Origin: Acidilobaceae archaeon
GTDB lineage: Archaea; Thermoproteota; Thermoprotei_A; Sulfolobales; Acidilobaceae
DNA: 36,199 nucleotides
NCBI GenBank assembly: GCA_027051095.1
Contig: JALUAM010000052.1
Location: forward strand, 3,090 to 39,288
Direction of reading: 5' to 3'
Shown here: positions 13,519 through 22,525 of the stretch, one piece after another
How the letters are laid out: every line of letters starts with the position of its first letter
How positions within the stretch are numbered: position 1 is the first letter of the stretch
Made by a program: the position numbers and the translations under genes
Notes under the pieces: generated by a model
Database searches by the model: none
What the model was told of the DNA's origin: nothing
What the model saw: the letters and a program-made list of their open reading frames with translations, nothing else

Positions 13519-15490
13519 CCCTGATATTGCTTGGGTAGAGCCTAACAGACTCCAGATTATCCGGGGCCTCTACTAGCGGCGGCGAATCGAAGCCCAACTT
13601 TTGCCACGACGTCTTAATCGTAGACGCTAGGCTGGCTATGGCAGAAGGCTCCCCATGGTTCAATATTATCGTCCTAGGCTTAGGCCTAAGCCTCCTAAGG
13701 AAGCTTAACAGCTCCGACCGGGTGGAGTGGCCCGTGAACCCCTCTATAGTCCTTATTTCCAGGTTGACCTTTACTCTCCTTATCCCGTTGTCGAACCTAA
13801 GCTCAACCTCCCTCTCACCGCTCTGCAAACGCCTTCCTAGCGTCCCCGGGGCCTGATAGCTCACGAAGACTAGAGCATTCTTCGGGTCTCCGGCGAAGTA
13901 CTTAAAGTACTCTACTATGGGGCCTCCATTCATCATGCCGCTCGTAGCTATTATCACAGCCGGGCCGCTAGCGTTTAATGCCTCCTCCCTCTTACTCTTG
14001 TCGTCTACGTAGACTACGGTGGGCCCCTCGAAGGGATTCTCGCCGTAGTGGAGCATCCTGTCCCTCACGGGTTTCACCAGTAGCTCCGGGTAGTTGGTGT
14101 ATATGGCCGTAACCTCTCTGACCATGCCGTCAACGTATATAGGTATCTCCGGTATCTTGCCGTTCTTTAACGCCTCGTTGAGCACAAGCAGAATCTCCTG
14201 ACCCCTGCCCACCGCCATCACGGGTATCAAGATCTTGCCTCCACGCTTAGCCACCTCGTTGACCAGATGTATCAACTCCTCCTCGGCCTTCTCCCTCGGC
14301 GGCGTATCCTTAGCCCCGTACGTAGCCTCCATTATCAGAGCCTCCACTCTGTGGAACTGGTACTCTGCGGGCGGCAGGAGCCTCGTACTCTTATCATTCT
14401 TGATCCTGTAGAACTTGAAGTCGGCAGTGTATAGTAGGTTAAACATGCCTTGGCCTATATGCAGGTGAACCATGGAACTGCCCAGTATGTGCCCCGCGTT
14501 TATGAAGGTCAGTTTTATGTCAGGCGCGACATCGGTCACAACATTATAATTAACTGGTATGACGCGGGTCAGCGCGAGCTGTATGTCAGCGTTTGTGAAG
14601 GGAGGCTCGACGCCCTCCCTTCTAGCGAGGTCTATAAGGTCTTGCAATATTATTATCATTATGTCGCGGGTAGGCGGCGTCACGTATACTGGCCCCCTAA
14701 ACCCGAACTTGAATAGAAGGGGTAGCAGCCCCACGTGATCCATGTGAGCGTGGCTAATGACCACGGCATCCAGCTCCTCTATCCTGAACTCTGGCGCCCA
14801 CAAGTACGGGTATGCGTCGGGGCCGTATCCCGACGGCGATAGGCCCACGTCCAGTAGAACCCTACTCTCACCGGTATCTACTAGTATGCAGCTCCTACCG
14901 ACTTCGCCAAAGCCCCCTAGGCCTATGACTCTTACATGCCTAGTCCCTATCACCATGTCCCTGAAAATCCGCTCCCCTATCTCCCTCCTAGCCTTCCTAA
15001 TCTCCTCAGAATAGCTCTGCAGGTGCTTGAGCACAGTATTCAGTATGGGGCTCTTCATCAAAGGCTTCCTATAGACTTCCAGTCTCCAGCCGGTCTCGGC
15101 TAGGACCAGATTCCTGAAAGCCTTACCCTTCCCCAGTATCTTACCGGGCTTCTCAGCTATCACCCTGACTTCTCCCAACACATCGTCGAACAGTATATCT
15201 TCTATGCCCGCGTCCTCAGGAGCGTTCTCTAATATGAATTTCTTGGTATACTCCTGGCTCTTGCGTATCTTAGGGTGAGTTCTAACAACTATCCTTTTCC
15301 TAAGCTTCTTAGCCAGCTCCTTCACTTTCTCCTCGTGCTCCAGTATGAACTTCGGGTTCTTGACATAGACTGCTATCTCGGGGCCCTCATACTCGATACT
15401 GACTATCTCAGCCCCGCCCAGAGCGTCGTATATCTCCTTTATGAGCATGAGCCTCGAAGCCGCCTGCCTCGCTTGCCTGACAGAAGCCAC
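13493..15490 (-). CDS. FttA / aCPSF1: KH-beta-CASP ribonuclease, transcription termination factor
   Basis: 665 residues with the full archaeal architecture: N-terminal KH-type domains (about 1-170, with GKILGKGKAFRNLV), metallo-beta-lactamase domain with zinc motif HAHMDH (247-252), and beta-CASP domain (VMAVGRGQEILLVL, ATSGMMNGGPIVEYF, FTGHSTRSELL and LNHGEPSA near the end). The family is homologous to eukaryotic CPSF73. In archaea it cleaves nascent RNA at U-rich sites and releases RNA polymerase, acting as the general termination factor. It lies 72 bases downstream of the catalytic proteasome beta gene on the same strand, a pairing I recall from other crenarchaea. Confidence 0.95.
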   Translation of the reverse strand: MASVRQARQAASRLMLIKEIYDALGGAEIVSIEYEGPEIAVYVKNPKFILEHEEKVKELAKKLRKRIVVRTHPKIRKSQEYTKKFILENAPEDAGIEDILFDDVLGEVRVIAEKPGKILGKGKAFRNLVLAETGWRLEVYRKPLMKSPILNTVLKHLQSYSEEIRKARREIGERIFRDMVIGTRHVRVIGLGGFGEVGRSCILVDTGESRVLLDVGLSPSGYGPDAYPYLWAPEFRIEELDAVVISHAHMDHVGLLPLLFKFGFRGPVYVTPPTRDIMIIILQDLIDLARREGVEPPFTNADIQLALTRVIPVNYNVVTDVAPDIKLTFINAGHILGSSMVHLHIGQGMFNLLYTADFKFYRIKNDKSTRLLPPAEYQFHRVEALIMEATYGAKDTPPREKAEEELIHLVNEVAKRGGKILIPVMAVGRGQEILLVLNEALKNGKIPEIPIYVDGMVREVTAIYTNYPELLVKPVRDRMLHYGENPFEGPTVVYVDDKSKREEALNASGPAVIIATSGMMNGGPIVEYFKYFAGDPKNALVFVSYQAPGTLGRRLQSGEREVELRFDNGIRRVKVNLEIRTIEGFTGHSTRSELLSFLRRLRPKPRTIILNHGEPSAIASLASTIKTSWQKLGFDSPPLVEAPDNLESVRLYPSNIRAKTALLYA

Positions 15491-15562
15491 GACCCTTCAC
15501 CGCGCGTCTGCGGTCAACTCGTGCACCCAGGAGCAGGGAAGCCACAACCCTCATAATAGAGG

Positions 15563-16198
15563 TTAGCCTACCAGCTTGTTAAAAGGTATGAACCTCTCTT
15601 CGTACACTCCCTTACCTATAACTACTATGTCAGCTCCGTCGCCCGACGCGGCGTCTCGTAGCACAGCAGACCTTATGGCTAGCGCGGCGACTTCAATAGC
15701 CTCTTCAAGGCTCATGCCAGGCTTGTATCTCTCCTCGAGGACGCCGAGTGCTATAGGAGACCCGGAGCCCGTAGCCGCATAGGTCTCCTCCGTCAAGCTC
15801 CCGAAGGGGTCTAGCACGTAGAGTCTGGGCCTTGTATCGTAGCCGCCTACCATCAGCTGCACTAGGAAGGGGTACCATTTACTGCTGAAAAGTATGTTTG
15901 CTAGAAGGGTTGCTATACCCTTAACGCTCAACTTAGAGCCCGTAGACATCTCGTAGAGCTTTATCTCCTCCCTCACTATATCGGCTAGCGCCTGGGCATC
16001 CGCTACAAGGCCCGAGATAGTTAGCGCTGCGTAGTCGGCAAGCTTCACTATCTTCTTGACCCTACGACTGGCTATCATGAATCCCGCAGTAGCCCTCTTG
16101 TCGGCCGCAAGCACGACTTTATCGTCAACTATCAACCCTACGGTGGTTGTGCGACTCTTCAGTATACGGGGCCTTTCACCCGAATCGAACCACTCCAC
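15563..16198 (-). CDS. psmB: Proteasome beta subunit, catalytic
   Basis: 211 residues from GTG 16198, behind GGGGGGT; a TTG at 16255 would lengthen the propeptide by 19 residues. A short propeptide ending ILKSR precedes TTTVGL, so the nucleophile is T17 of this chain (Thr1 of the mature subunit). The partners Asp17 (AADKRATAG) and Lys33 (ASRRVKKIVK) are present, and the GDGAD-type serine loop follows near the end. This is the active protease subunit of the 20S core. A second beta gene at 23221 lacks the threonine, so the two probably form mixed rings. Confidence 0.95.
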   Translation of the reverse strand: MEWFDSGERPRILKSRTTTVGLIVDDKVVLAADKRATAGFMIASRRVKKIVKLADYAALTISGLVADAQALADIVREEIKLYEMSTGSKLSVKGIATLLANILFSSKWYPFLVQLMVGGYDTRPRLYVLDPFGSLTEETYAATGSGSPIALGVLEERYKPGMSLEEAIEVAALAIRSAVLRDAASGDGADIVVIGKGVYEERFIPFNKLVG

Positions 16199-16344
16199 TC
16201 CGTACCCCCCAGTAACGACTAAAACCTGCAGACTCCAGCTAACTACTCCTAACAACTAAGGTTAATATGTGAAGCCGCGCATCCCTCGAAGAGATTATGA
16301 GGCTCTCCACGACGCGCCAATTAAAGATAGGCGGCTCGCCCATC

Positions 16345-16354
16345 CTTTTAAAAA
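16345..16354 (+). promoter_or_regulatory. TATA box of the G1P dehydrogenase gene
   Basis: CTTTTAAAAA lies 50-59 bases before GTG 16404, placing initiation near 16375. It sits inside the longer open frame that begins at 16269, which argues that the first 45 codons of that frame are not translated. Confidence 0.5.
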
Positions 16355-16403
16355 CCCGGCCCCTACAATCCCTGAGCGAGAAAAGCAGGCAGGGTGTCAT
16401 ATA

Positions 16404-17474
16404 GTGGAGCCAGGCGGTGCGAGGGCTAAGCACGTCATAGACCTGCCCAGGAAGGTTGTAGTCGGCGAGTCGATACTGCCCACAGTCGGCTCGATACTGC
16501 TCGAGGCGCTCACAATTAGAGACTACGTGTTGATAGTTACGGGCCCCACAGTACGCAATCTGTACTATAAAACTGTGGCCGAGAGCTTAGAGGACTCCGG
16601 GTTCACAGTCGACAGCGTAGTAGTCAGAGACGCTAGCGTAGATACAGCTAAGAACGTTGCAGAACAGGCTTTAAAGGACCGGGTCTCCATAATAGCAGGC
16701 TTGGGGGGCGGCAAGTCCATAGACGTAGCCAAATACGCTGCTAAGGAAGCCGACGCTCACTTCGTGAGCATCCCCACGGTGGCTAGCCACGACGGTATAA
16801 CATCTCCGTTCTCTAGCCTTAAAGGCTTTGAGAGGCCCGTTTCCGAGAAGGCTAAGACGCCCGACGTGATAGTGATAGATGTTGATGTGATTTCGAAGGC
16901 CCCCCGCAGGTATAACATAGCTGGCTTCGGCGACCTTATAGGCAAGTACACTGCAGTGCTCGACTGGAGGCTGGCCCATAAGCTCAGGCTCGAGTATTAT
17001 GGCGAGTACGCTGCGAGCCTAGCTCTCATGAGCGCACGCCATGTTAGCCAGTATGTAGATGAGATCGCTGCCGGAACAAAGGAGGGGTACAGAGTCCTTG
17101 TCGAGGCTCTAGTTAGTAGCGGTGTGGCTATGTGCATAGCTGGCAGCACTAGGCCTGCCAGCGGAAGCGAGCACTTATTCGCTCACGCGCTAAGCATTGT
17201 AGCCAAGAACAAGCCCCTCCACGGCGAGGCGGTTGGCGTGGGCACTATCATGATGGCTTACCTTCACGGTAAAAACTGGAAGAAGATACGGGGGCTATTG
17301 AAGAAAGTAGGCGCGCCCGTGACTGCTAGCGAGCTCGGAGTAACCCCCGAGGAGGTCATAGAAGCCCTCACAATCGCGGCTAAGATCAGACCCGAGCGCT
17401 ATACCATCCTAGGAGAGAAGGGGCTCACTAGAGAAGCTGCTGAAGCCCTAGCCAGGAAAACCGGCGTCATCTAG
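16404..17474 (+). CDS. egsA: sn-glycerol-1-phosphate dehydrogenase
   Basis: About 356 residues, close to the family's usual 350. It reduces dihydroxyacetone phosphate to sn-glycerol-1-phosphate, the backbone of archaeal lipids, using NAD(P)H and zinc. Seen: GLGGGKSIDVAKYAA (nucleotide loop), SIPTVASHDGITSPFSS, FGDLIGKYTAVLDW, and the zinc histidines in GSEHLFAHAL and LHGEAVGVG. The frame is open back to TTG 16269, but the promoter at 16345-16354 and family length favour GTG 16404. The gene is divergent from psmB and its last 8 bases overlap the convergent FKBP gene. Confidence 0.94.
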   Translation: MEPGGARAKHVIDLPRKVVVGESILPTVGSILLEALTIRDYVLIVTGPTVRNLYYKTVAESLEDSGFTVDSVVVRDASVDTAKNVAEQALKDRVSIIAGLGGGKSIDVAKYAAKEADAHFVSIPTVASHDGITSPFSSLKGFERPVSEKAKTPDVIVIDVDVISKAPRRYNIAGFGDLIGKYTAVLDWRLAHKLRLEYYGEYAASLALMSARHVSQYVDEIAAGTKEGYRVLVEALVSSGVAMCIAGSTRPASGSEHLFAHALSIVAKNKPLHGEAVGVGTIMMAYLHGKNWKKIRGLLKKVGAPVTASELGVTPEEVIEALTIAAKIRPERYTILGEKGLTREAAEALARKTGVI

Positions 17475-18228
17475 AAGCCTCCTGCTCCTCCTTGCTACTT
17501 ACTCTTTCCTCCGCGCTTCCCCCGCCTTCGCCTCTCATATCGACTTCTATCGAGAATACTACTTTCTTCGGCGAAAGATACCTGTCCAGGTCCTGCAAGG
17601 CCCTAGAGAGCACGGCTTCCAAATCATTTATGCCGAGGACCTTAGCGGGTAGACTTATTTTAAAAGCGTCGCCCTCTTTAGTAACCTTGACTTGATCTAT
17701 GTCTAGCCCCATAAGCCTGGCCACGAGTATTTTAGCCTTCTCGGCGTCATCCTCTACCTTCTTGACGGGTTTAATCTTAAACTTTAGTTTCTTCCCCGCC
17801 AGCGGATGGTTAAAGTCGACGTACACAAACCTCTGGGTCACCTTGACTACCCTACCCCTCACCACGCCTTCCTCTACGGCAAGCTCTATTTCCTCGCCTA
17901 CCGAAGGCACTCTTCCTTGACGCTGGAAATATTTAATCGAAAACCTTTTCACTAGGTCTTCGCGCCTCTCCCCATAACCCCTCTCTGGTGGTATCTCGAC
18001 CTCCCTCTCCTCCCCTAGCTCCATCTCCCTCAGAGCCTTCTCTACATCCTCGAAGAGGCCACTTCTACCTAATATGATTGGGTATGGCTTGTAGATCCTG
18101 CGCGGATCATAAATCTTGGCTTTCTTCGCGACCTCCTCGATATTAGTGTCTATCACCTTCTCCTCACCGTCCTCGACAGTCTTGACTACATACTCTATGA
18201 GCAGGAAATCTCCGTCCTTGAATGGCAT
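17467..18228 (-). CDS. FKBP-type peptidyl-prolyl isomerase, long archaeal form
   Basis: 253 residues. The FKBP fold is split: residues 1-92 (DFLLIEYVVKT, PYPIILGRSGLFEDVEKAL, IPPERGYGER) and about 137-160 (DFNHPLAGKKLKFKI), with an insert-in-flap domain between (about 95-135), as in SlyD. A further domain (about 160-238) resembles the extra C-terminal domain of the methanogen 26-kDa FKBP. The tail is rich in Glu, Ser and Lys. Cytosolic folding helper that speeds proline isomerisation and shields unfolded chains. It follows the NIP7-like gene by 4 bases. Confidence 0.92.
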   Translation of the reverse strand: MPFKDGDFLLIEYVVKTVEDGEEKVIDTNIEEVAKKAKIYDPRRIYKPYPIILGRSGLFEDVEKALREMELGEEREVEIPPERGYGERREDLVKRFSIKYFQRQGRVPSVGEEIELAVEEGVVRGRVVKVTQRFVYVDFNHPLAGKKLKFKIKPVKKVEDDAEKAKILVARLMGLDIDQVKVTKEGDAFKISLPAKVLGINDLEAVLSRALQDLDRYLSPKKVVFSIEVDMRGEGGGSAEERVSSKEEQEASR

Positions 18229-18232
18229 GCCG

Positions 18233-18760
18233 CTAACCCCCCTTCCTGAGGTACCAACCTAAGTCCCTGATAGGCTTTATAACTCTCTCGTCCCCTACTT
18301 CATCGCCAAGACCCCAGCCTAAGGGTTCATAGTCTACTCCTACGATCAGCGACACCCCCTTAACCCATTTTACTATGTTATTCTCGTACACGGTTTTCCC
18401 GTATAGAAACAAAGCTTCGCCCCGAGGCGAAAGCACTGAGCACTTAATGACCCCTCCATGGCATAGGGGCGCAAGCTCACGAGCTAAATGAAGACTTGGC
18501 TTGAATCCACCATTATTCTTATCTACTAATCCTAGGTTCAAGCCGCCCGAATACATGGCTCCCAACGACAAAACTAGCCGGTGGAGTCTAGATTCAATGT
18601 AGAATAATTCTACGTAGTCTCCCTCTTCTACATCAAGCGCTATTATTAAGTCGCCTCGAAATACGCTACCGGCTCCGATTAGCCTAAGGAAGCCCTCTAG
18701 GCTTTCCAATTCCTCCCTTGAGGCGGGCCTTGCGGTCACCCTAACTTTCTTAGCTTGCAT
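18233..18760 (-). CDS. NIP7-like pre-PUA/PUA ribosome biogenesis protein
   Basis: 175 residues. The C-terminal half matches the NIP7 PUA pattern: LHLARELAPL (91-100), KCSVLSPRGEALFLYGKTV (106-124) and a final GVDYEPLGWG (141-150). NIP7 binds pre-rRNA and helps large-subunit assembly with NOP2, an m5C methyltransferase. Here the start overlaps the end of the NSUN-type methyltransferase gene by 25 bases, so an archaeal NIP7-NOP2-like pair is plausible. ATG 18760. Divergent enough that the call rests mainly on the LFLYG...LGWG pattern and context. Confidence 0.75.
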   Translation of the reverse strand: MQAKKVRVTARPASREELESLEGFLRLIGAGSVFRGDLIIALDVEEGDYVELFYIESRLHRLVLSLGAMYSGGLNLGLVDKNNGGFKPSLHLARELAPLCHGGVIKCSVLSPRGEALFLYGKTVYENNIVKWVKGVSLIVGVDYEPLGWGLGDEVGDERVIKPIRDLGWYLRKGG

Positions 18761-19761
18761 ATGAAGAACCCCTCTGTTCCATCTCTATGAGGCCATAGCC
18801 TAAGACACTTAGCTACTTCTTCGTCGAGCTTCAAGCCCAAGTACTCAGTTACACCCCTGCTACCCACTCCCTCCCACCGGGTATTCAGAACCTCGACGTC
18901 CCTCCTGAGCCTTAGAAGCCTATCTATTACTAGCTCCCCTTCCTCGGGCGAAGTGGAGCATGCTGCATAGACTATTATCCCCTCGTCGCGAGCTAGGTCT
19001 ACCGCCGCAAGTAGTAGTCTTAGCTGCAAATAGTGGATCTCGTACAAGTCTTTAGGGTCTCTACTGGTTTTTCTGGACGGGTCTTTCCTTATTATGCCCT
19101 CGCCGCTGCTAGGCGCGTCTAGGAGCACCTTATCGGCTACACCACGTCCCAGCTTAGACGGCAGGGTTGTTGAATCGACTCTCAGAGCAACATAGCTCTT
19201 AAAGCCCATTCTCTGCATGTGCGACCTTAAAGCCTTCATACGCCTCCTGGAGATATCCGCCGCTATGAGAAGAGCCCTATCCCTAGTAAGCTGTAATATC
19301 TGCGTCGCTTTACCCCCGGGAGCTGCCGCCATATCTATTATAAGCTCTCCCTCCCCGGGCTCTAGTATGTAAACGGGTAGCATGGACCCGGGGTCTTGTA
19401 TATAATAATACCCTTTAAGGTACTCGTGGGTAGCGCCTACACTTATTGGAGCCTCGATCACCTCTATGCCGTGGGGGAGCCACGGTACTAATGACAGTCT
19501 GAAGCCTTTTTGGGCAAGGCTCTCGTAAAGCCTCGAGCAGGTAGTAAGATAGTCATTGCATCTTATAGTCTCCGGAAGGGGAATCTCGTTCCATTCCAGC
19601 AACTCCTCGACTTCCTCTAAGGACCCAAGCGCGCTGGCTAGCCTCTCAACTATGTAAGGTTTATAGCCATATCTCTCTGCAAGCCTCGCAGAACTGCGGC
19701 TTGGGCTAACAGAGAAGAACACCCTTTCATCCTCGTCTTTGAATATCCCCTTTAGCTCCAT
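18736..19761 (-). CDS. NSUN/NOP2-type RNA m5C methyltransferase, motif IV Cys replaced
   Basis: 341 residues. SAM-binding motif I DMAAAPGGKATQ (143-154), GYYYIQDPGSML (117-128), motif IV DAPSSGEG (215-222) and motif VI AACSTSPEEGE (266-276). C268 is the expected covalent catalyst that attacks C6 of cytosine. Motif IV normally reads DAPCSG, and that cysteine drives release of the methylated RNA; here residue 218 is Ser. The enzyme may use another residue for release or act slowly. Substrate (rRNA or tRNA) unknown; overlap with the NIP7-like gene points to rRNA. Confidence 0.92.
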   Translation of the reverse strand: MELKGIFKDEDERVFFSVSPSRSSARLAERYGYKPYIVERLASALGSLEEVEELLEWNEIPLPETIRCNDYLTTCSRLYESLAQKGFRLSLVPWLPHGIEVIEAPISVGATHEYLKGYYYIQDPGSMLPVYILEPGEGELIIDMAAAPGGKATQILQLTRDRALLIAADISRRRMKALRSHMQRMGFKSYVALRVDSTTLPSKLGRGVADKVLLDAPSSGEGIIRKDPSRKTSRDPKDLYEIHYLQLRLLLAAVDLARDEGIIVYAACSTSPEEGELVIDRLLRLRRDVEVLNTRWEGVGSRGVTEYLGLKLDEEVAKCLRLWPHRDGTEGFFICKLRKLG

Positions 19762-19795
19762 AGACCTCCGGCTCCCCGCAGTGAAAAAATAACGC

Positions 19796-19803
19796 TATTT
19801 AAG
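19796..19803 (+). promoter_or_regulatory. TATA box of the nadM-rtcA operon
   Basis: TATTTAAG preceded by an A-rich stretch (GAAAAAATAACGC). Its centre is about 32 bases before the ATG at 19832, so the transcript should be leaderless or nearly so. Confidence 0.55.
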
Positions 19804-19831
19804 CGGCTTAGTCTCTAGGCGGGCGCTGGCT

Positions 19832-20374
19832 ATGGAGGAACAGGGCAAGTATCAGAGAATAGTTGTCCCGGGTAGATTCCAGCCGCCGCATCTAGGGCAC
19901 TTAGAACTCATTAAGCAGGCATTAAAGATCGCTGATGAAGCCTTAATAATTGTGGGCTCAGCGCAAGAAAGCTATACCATTAATAATCCCTTAACTGCCG
20001 GAGAGAGGATAGAGGCCCTTATATTAATGCTTAGGCACGAGCTCGGCTCCAGCTTTTGCGAGCGTATAACCCTGATAGCGCCTATACCCGATATCGCCAT
20101 GAATAAGGTCTGGGTCCAGTATCTTAGAATGATGCTGCCCAGGTTCGACGCAGTTATTACGGGCAACGAACTCGTAGCCATGCTATTCGAAGACATGGGT
20201 TACCCCGTCGTTAAACCAGTTATGTATAGGAGAGGCGAGTGCTCAGGCACAGTTATAAGGAGGAGGGCCCTAGAGGGGGGCGATTGGAGGAGCTGCCTAC
20301 ACCCTCTCGTGGCAGAGTATCTCGATTCCATAGGGTTCTCTGAGAGGCTTAGGAGGCTCGCAGCAAAGCTCTAA
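19832..20374 (+). CDS. nadM: Nicotinamide-nucleotide adenylyltransferase
   Basis: 180 residues, archaeal NadM length. Signature GRFQPPHLGH (14-23) is the (H/T)xGH nucleotidyltransferase motif, and SGTVIR (138-143) is the phosphate-binding ISSTxIR equivalent. It makes NAD from NMN and ATP in the cytosol. The promoter suggests a nearly leaderless mRNA. rtcA follows after 16 bases. NadM linked to RtcA is not a known pathway; co-transcription here is probably convenience, though both enzymes handle adenylyl transfer. Confidence 0.95.
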   Translation: MEEQGKYQRIVVPGRFQPPHLGHLELIKQALKIADEALIIVGSAQESYTINNPLTAGERIEALILMLRHELGSSFCERITLIAPIPDIAMNKVWVQYLRMMLPRFDAVITGNELVAMLFEDMGYPVVKPVMYRRGECSGTVIRRRALEGGDWRSCLHPLVAEYLDSIGFSERLRRLAAKL

Positions 20375-20390
20375 TTCTAGGTGAGAGAGT

Positions 20391-21458
20391 ATGAGTGTTA
20401 TAGTAATAGATGGGTCCATGGGTGAGGGGGGCGGCCAGATTCTGAGGACTGCTATAGCGATAGCTGCGATAGCGGGCAAAAAGCTCAGGATAATCAATAT
20501 ACGGGCCAAAAGGAATCCGCCGGGCCTCAGGCCCCAACATTTAACTGCGGTGCGGGCGATAGCGGCGCTATCCGGGGGAAGCCTTGAAGGAGATAAGGTT
20601 GGCAGCATGACCCTCGAGTTCGAGCCTGGTAGCATAAGGGGAGGGGTTTATAAATTCGATGTTGGCACGGCTGGCAGCGTCTCCCTGGTACTGCAGGCTC
20701 TCCTACCGGTCATGGCATACGCCGACGGCCCCATTAGAGTCACAATAACCGGGGGCACAGACGTAGCTAGGGCGCCCACTATAGACTATGTGAGAGAGGT
20801 CCTGAGGGGTCTGCTAAGGATGCTAGGCTACGAGTTTAGCATAGAAGTTAGGAGGAGAGGTCACTATCCTCGCGGAGGAGGCGTCGTCGTGGTAAGCGTC
20901 GATGACCCTCCCGGAGGGTTTAAGGGGAGGGACTTTATAGAGAGAGGCAAGCTTCTAGAGGTTAAGATGCGAAGCCATGCTGTTAGGCTGCCTAGACACG
21001 TTGCAGAGAGGCAGGCCAGAAGCGCCGCGTCAATAATAGAGTCGCGCTTGGGCGTAAAACCTGTAGTCGAGGTAGAAGCCTATCCACCGGGCCGCGACCC
21101 CCATCTAGGGCCTGGCAGCGGCATTCTCGTTTGGGGGGTGTTCGAGAAGACGCTGATGGGCGGTGATAGCATAGGCGAGAAGGGTAAGCCCGCCGAAAAG
21201 GTTGGACGTGAGGCCGCCGAAAAATTTATAGAAGATTATAACACGGGGGCTCCTCTTGACAGGCACGCATCCGACATGATACCACTCTACCTGGCGCTAG
21301 CCGGGGGGACGTATACTATGAAGGGCGCCAAGCTCACAAGCCACGCTAAGACACTTCTAGACCTGTTATCAATAATCCTAGACTCGTTCAGCTACGAGAT
21401 CCGCGAGGGTTCGTTGGAGAGGCCTTTCACCGTGGTGCTCAAGAGCAGGGGCCTGTAG
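20391..21458 (+). CDS. rtcA: RNA 3'-terminal phosphate cyclase
   Basis: 355 residues. N-terminal [14 protein letters not shown] (7-20), [22 protein letters not shown] and HYPRGGG are family signatures; H292 in DRHASDM is the histidine that forms the covalent AMP intermediate. The enzyme converts an RNA 3' phosphate to a 2',3'-cyclic phosphate using ATP. In archaea it may act in RNA repair or tRNA splicing, where cyclic phosphates are intermediates. ATG 20391 has AGGTGA just upstream. Confidence 0.95.
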   Translation: MSVIVIDGSMGEGGGQILRTAIAIAAIAGKKLRIINIRAKRNPPGLRPQHLTAVRAIAALSGGSLEGDKVGSMTLEFEPGSIRGGVYKFDVGTAGSVSLVLQALLPVMAYADGPIRVTITGGTDVARAPTIDYVREVLRGLLRMLGYEFSIEVRRRGHYPRGGGVVVVSVDDPPGGFKGRDFIERGKLLEVKMRSHAVRLPRHVAERQARSAASIIESRLGVKPVVEVEAYPPGRDPHLGPGSGILVWGVFEKTLMGGDSIGEKGKPAEKVGREAAEKFIEDYNTGAPLDRHASDMIPLYLALAGGTYTMKGAKLTSHAKTLLDLLSIILDSFSYEIREGSLERPFTVVLKSRGL

Positions 21459-21466
21459 CCTGGTAG

Positions 21467-22492
21467 CTAGCTCCCAAACTCGCTCTTAATTATTTGTGAT
21501 AAAACCTTGACTGCGGACTCCTTAGAAGCTGCAACCATAAAACCTATATAGATCACCCTGTCATTCTCTGCCTCGAGGCGTCTAGCGGCTTCGGCGGCCT
21601 TCTCAAGGCTTTTCTTTGGGGATATATCCGCCTTATTAACCGCCACATACACGGTTTTGTCTTTCACAAGAGGGATCACAGTGCCGGCTAGCAGCCTAGC
21701 CTGCCTTTCAAGGCTCATGTATGCGCTTGTGGAGGGGTCGAGTAGGAACAAGACAGCTCCTGGTAGATGAGAAAGCGCCGCCGCGGCCTTCCTCTCGATT
21801 TCGTTCATAGAGTCTATATCCCTGTCCAGTATGCCCGGCGTGTCAATTACCTGAACAGTCCTCCCGCCTTCACTAAAGTGGCCCACATGAATTTCCTTAG
21901 TAGTGAAAGGGTACTCTGCAACTTTGGGCCTCGCCCTCGAAACACTTCTAACAAAAGTAGACTTCCCGCTACTGGGTGGCCCCGCCACTATGACTGTAGG
22001 CATAGATGCGTCTATCCCGGGCAACTTCTGTATAAATACCACGAGCTGCCTGAGAAGCTCCAAACCCTTAGAGCACCTCTTGTATAGCGATAAAATTCGT
22101 CCCCTAGCCTCTCTAGCAACGCTTGCGAGTTCCTTGGGCGACTCTGATGCCAGCATCAATATTCGATATTTCTCATACATTCTATCAGTCATCTTCCTAG
22201 CCTTGCTAACGCAACTAACAGCCTTCCTAACGTCATCTCTATTAAACTCGATCTCCACAAGGCTCCAATAGAAGGGGTGCATAGAGTCGAGCAGTCTAAC
22301 CAAGTCTCGGATAAAGTCAGTTCTGGATATTAATATGTCCCTCATCGCCTGCAAGCGTGCAAGCTCTCTATCCAAAGCCTTAGCCTTCTTGCCTCCCTTC
22401 CTCTCGGTCAGCCTCCTCCCGACTCTTTCCAGTAACTCGTTGTACGATGGCACGTGAATGCCCTTGGCAACCTCCGGCGGCAGCTTTTCCAC
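21467..22492 (-). CDS. NOG1-type GTPase, large-subunit biogenesis
   Basis: 341 residues, archaeal NOG1 length. A helical N-terminal region (1-160) with the conserved MHPFYWSLVEIEF (71-83) is followed by the GTPase: G1 GPPSSGKST (171-179), switch EYPFTTKEIHVG (193-204), G3 DTPGILDR (217-224) and G4 NKAD (286-289). In contrast to the TGS GTPase at 7457, the G3 glycine is intact. NOG1 acts at the exit tunnel of pre-50S/60S particles. Converges on rtcA with 8 bases between; the half-size TFB gene lies 33 bases upstream on the same strand. Confidence 0.94.
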   Translation of the reverse strand: MEKLPPEVAKGIHVPSYNELLERVGRRLTERKGGKKAKALDRELARLQAMRDILISRTDFIRDLVRLLDSMHPFYWSLVEIEFNRDDVRKAVSCVSKARKMTDRMYEKYRILMLASESPKELASVAREARGRILSLYKRCSKGLELLRQLVVFIQKLPGIDASMPTVIVAGPPSSGKSTFVRSVSRARPKVAEYPFTTKEIHVGHFSEGGRTVQVIDTPGILDRDIDSMNEIERKAAAALSHLPGAVLFLLDPSTSAYMSLERQARLLAGTVIPLVKDKTVYVAVNKADISPKKSLEKAAEAARRLEAENDRVIYIGFMVAASKESAVKVLSQIIKSEFGS

Positions 22493-22525
22493 AGCTGCTT
22501 CACTCCCTTAATACTTACTAACGGC

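Noticed and set aside
16269-16403. First 45 codons of the open frame of the G1P dehydrogenase gene
   Set aside because: They span a TATA box and exceed family length; treated as untranslated promoter region.
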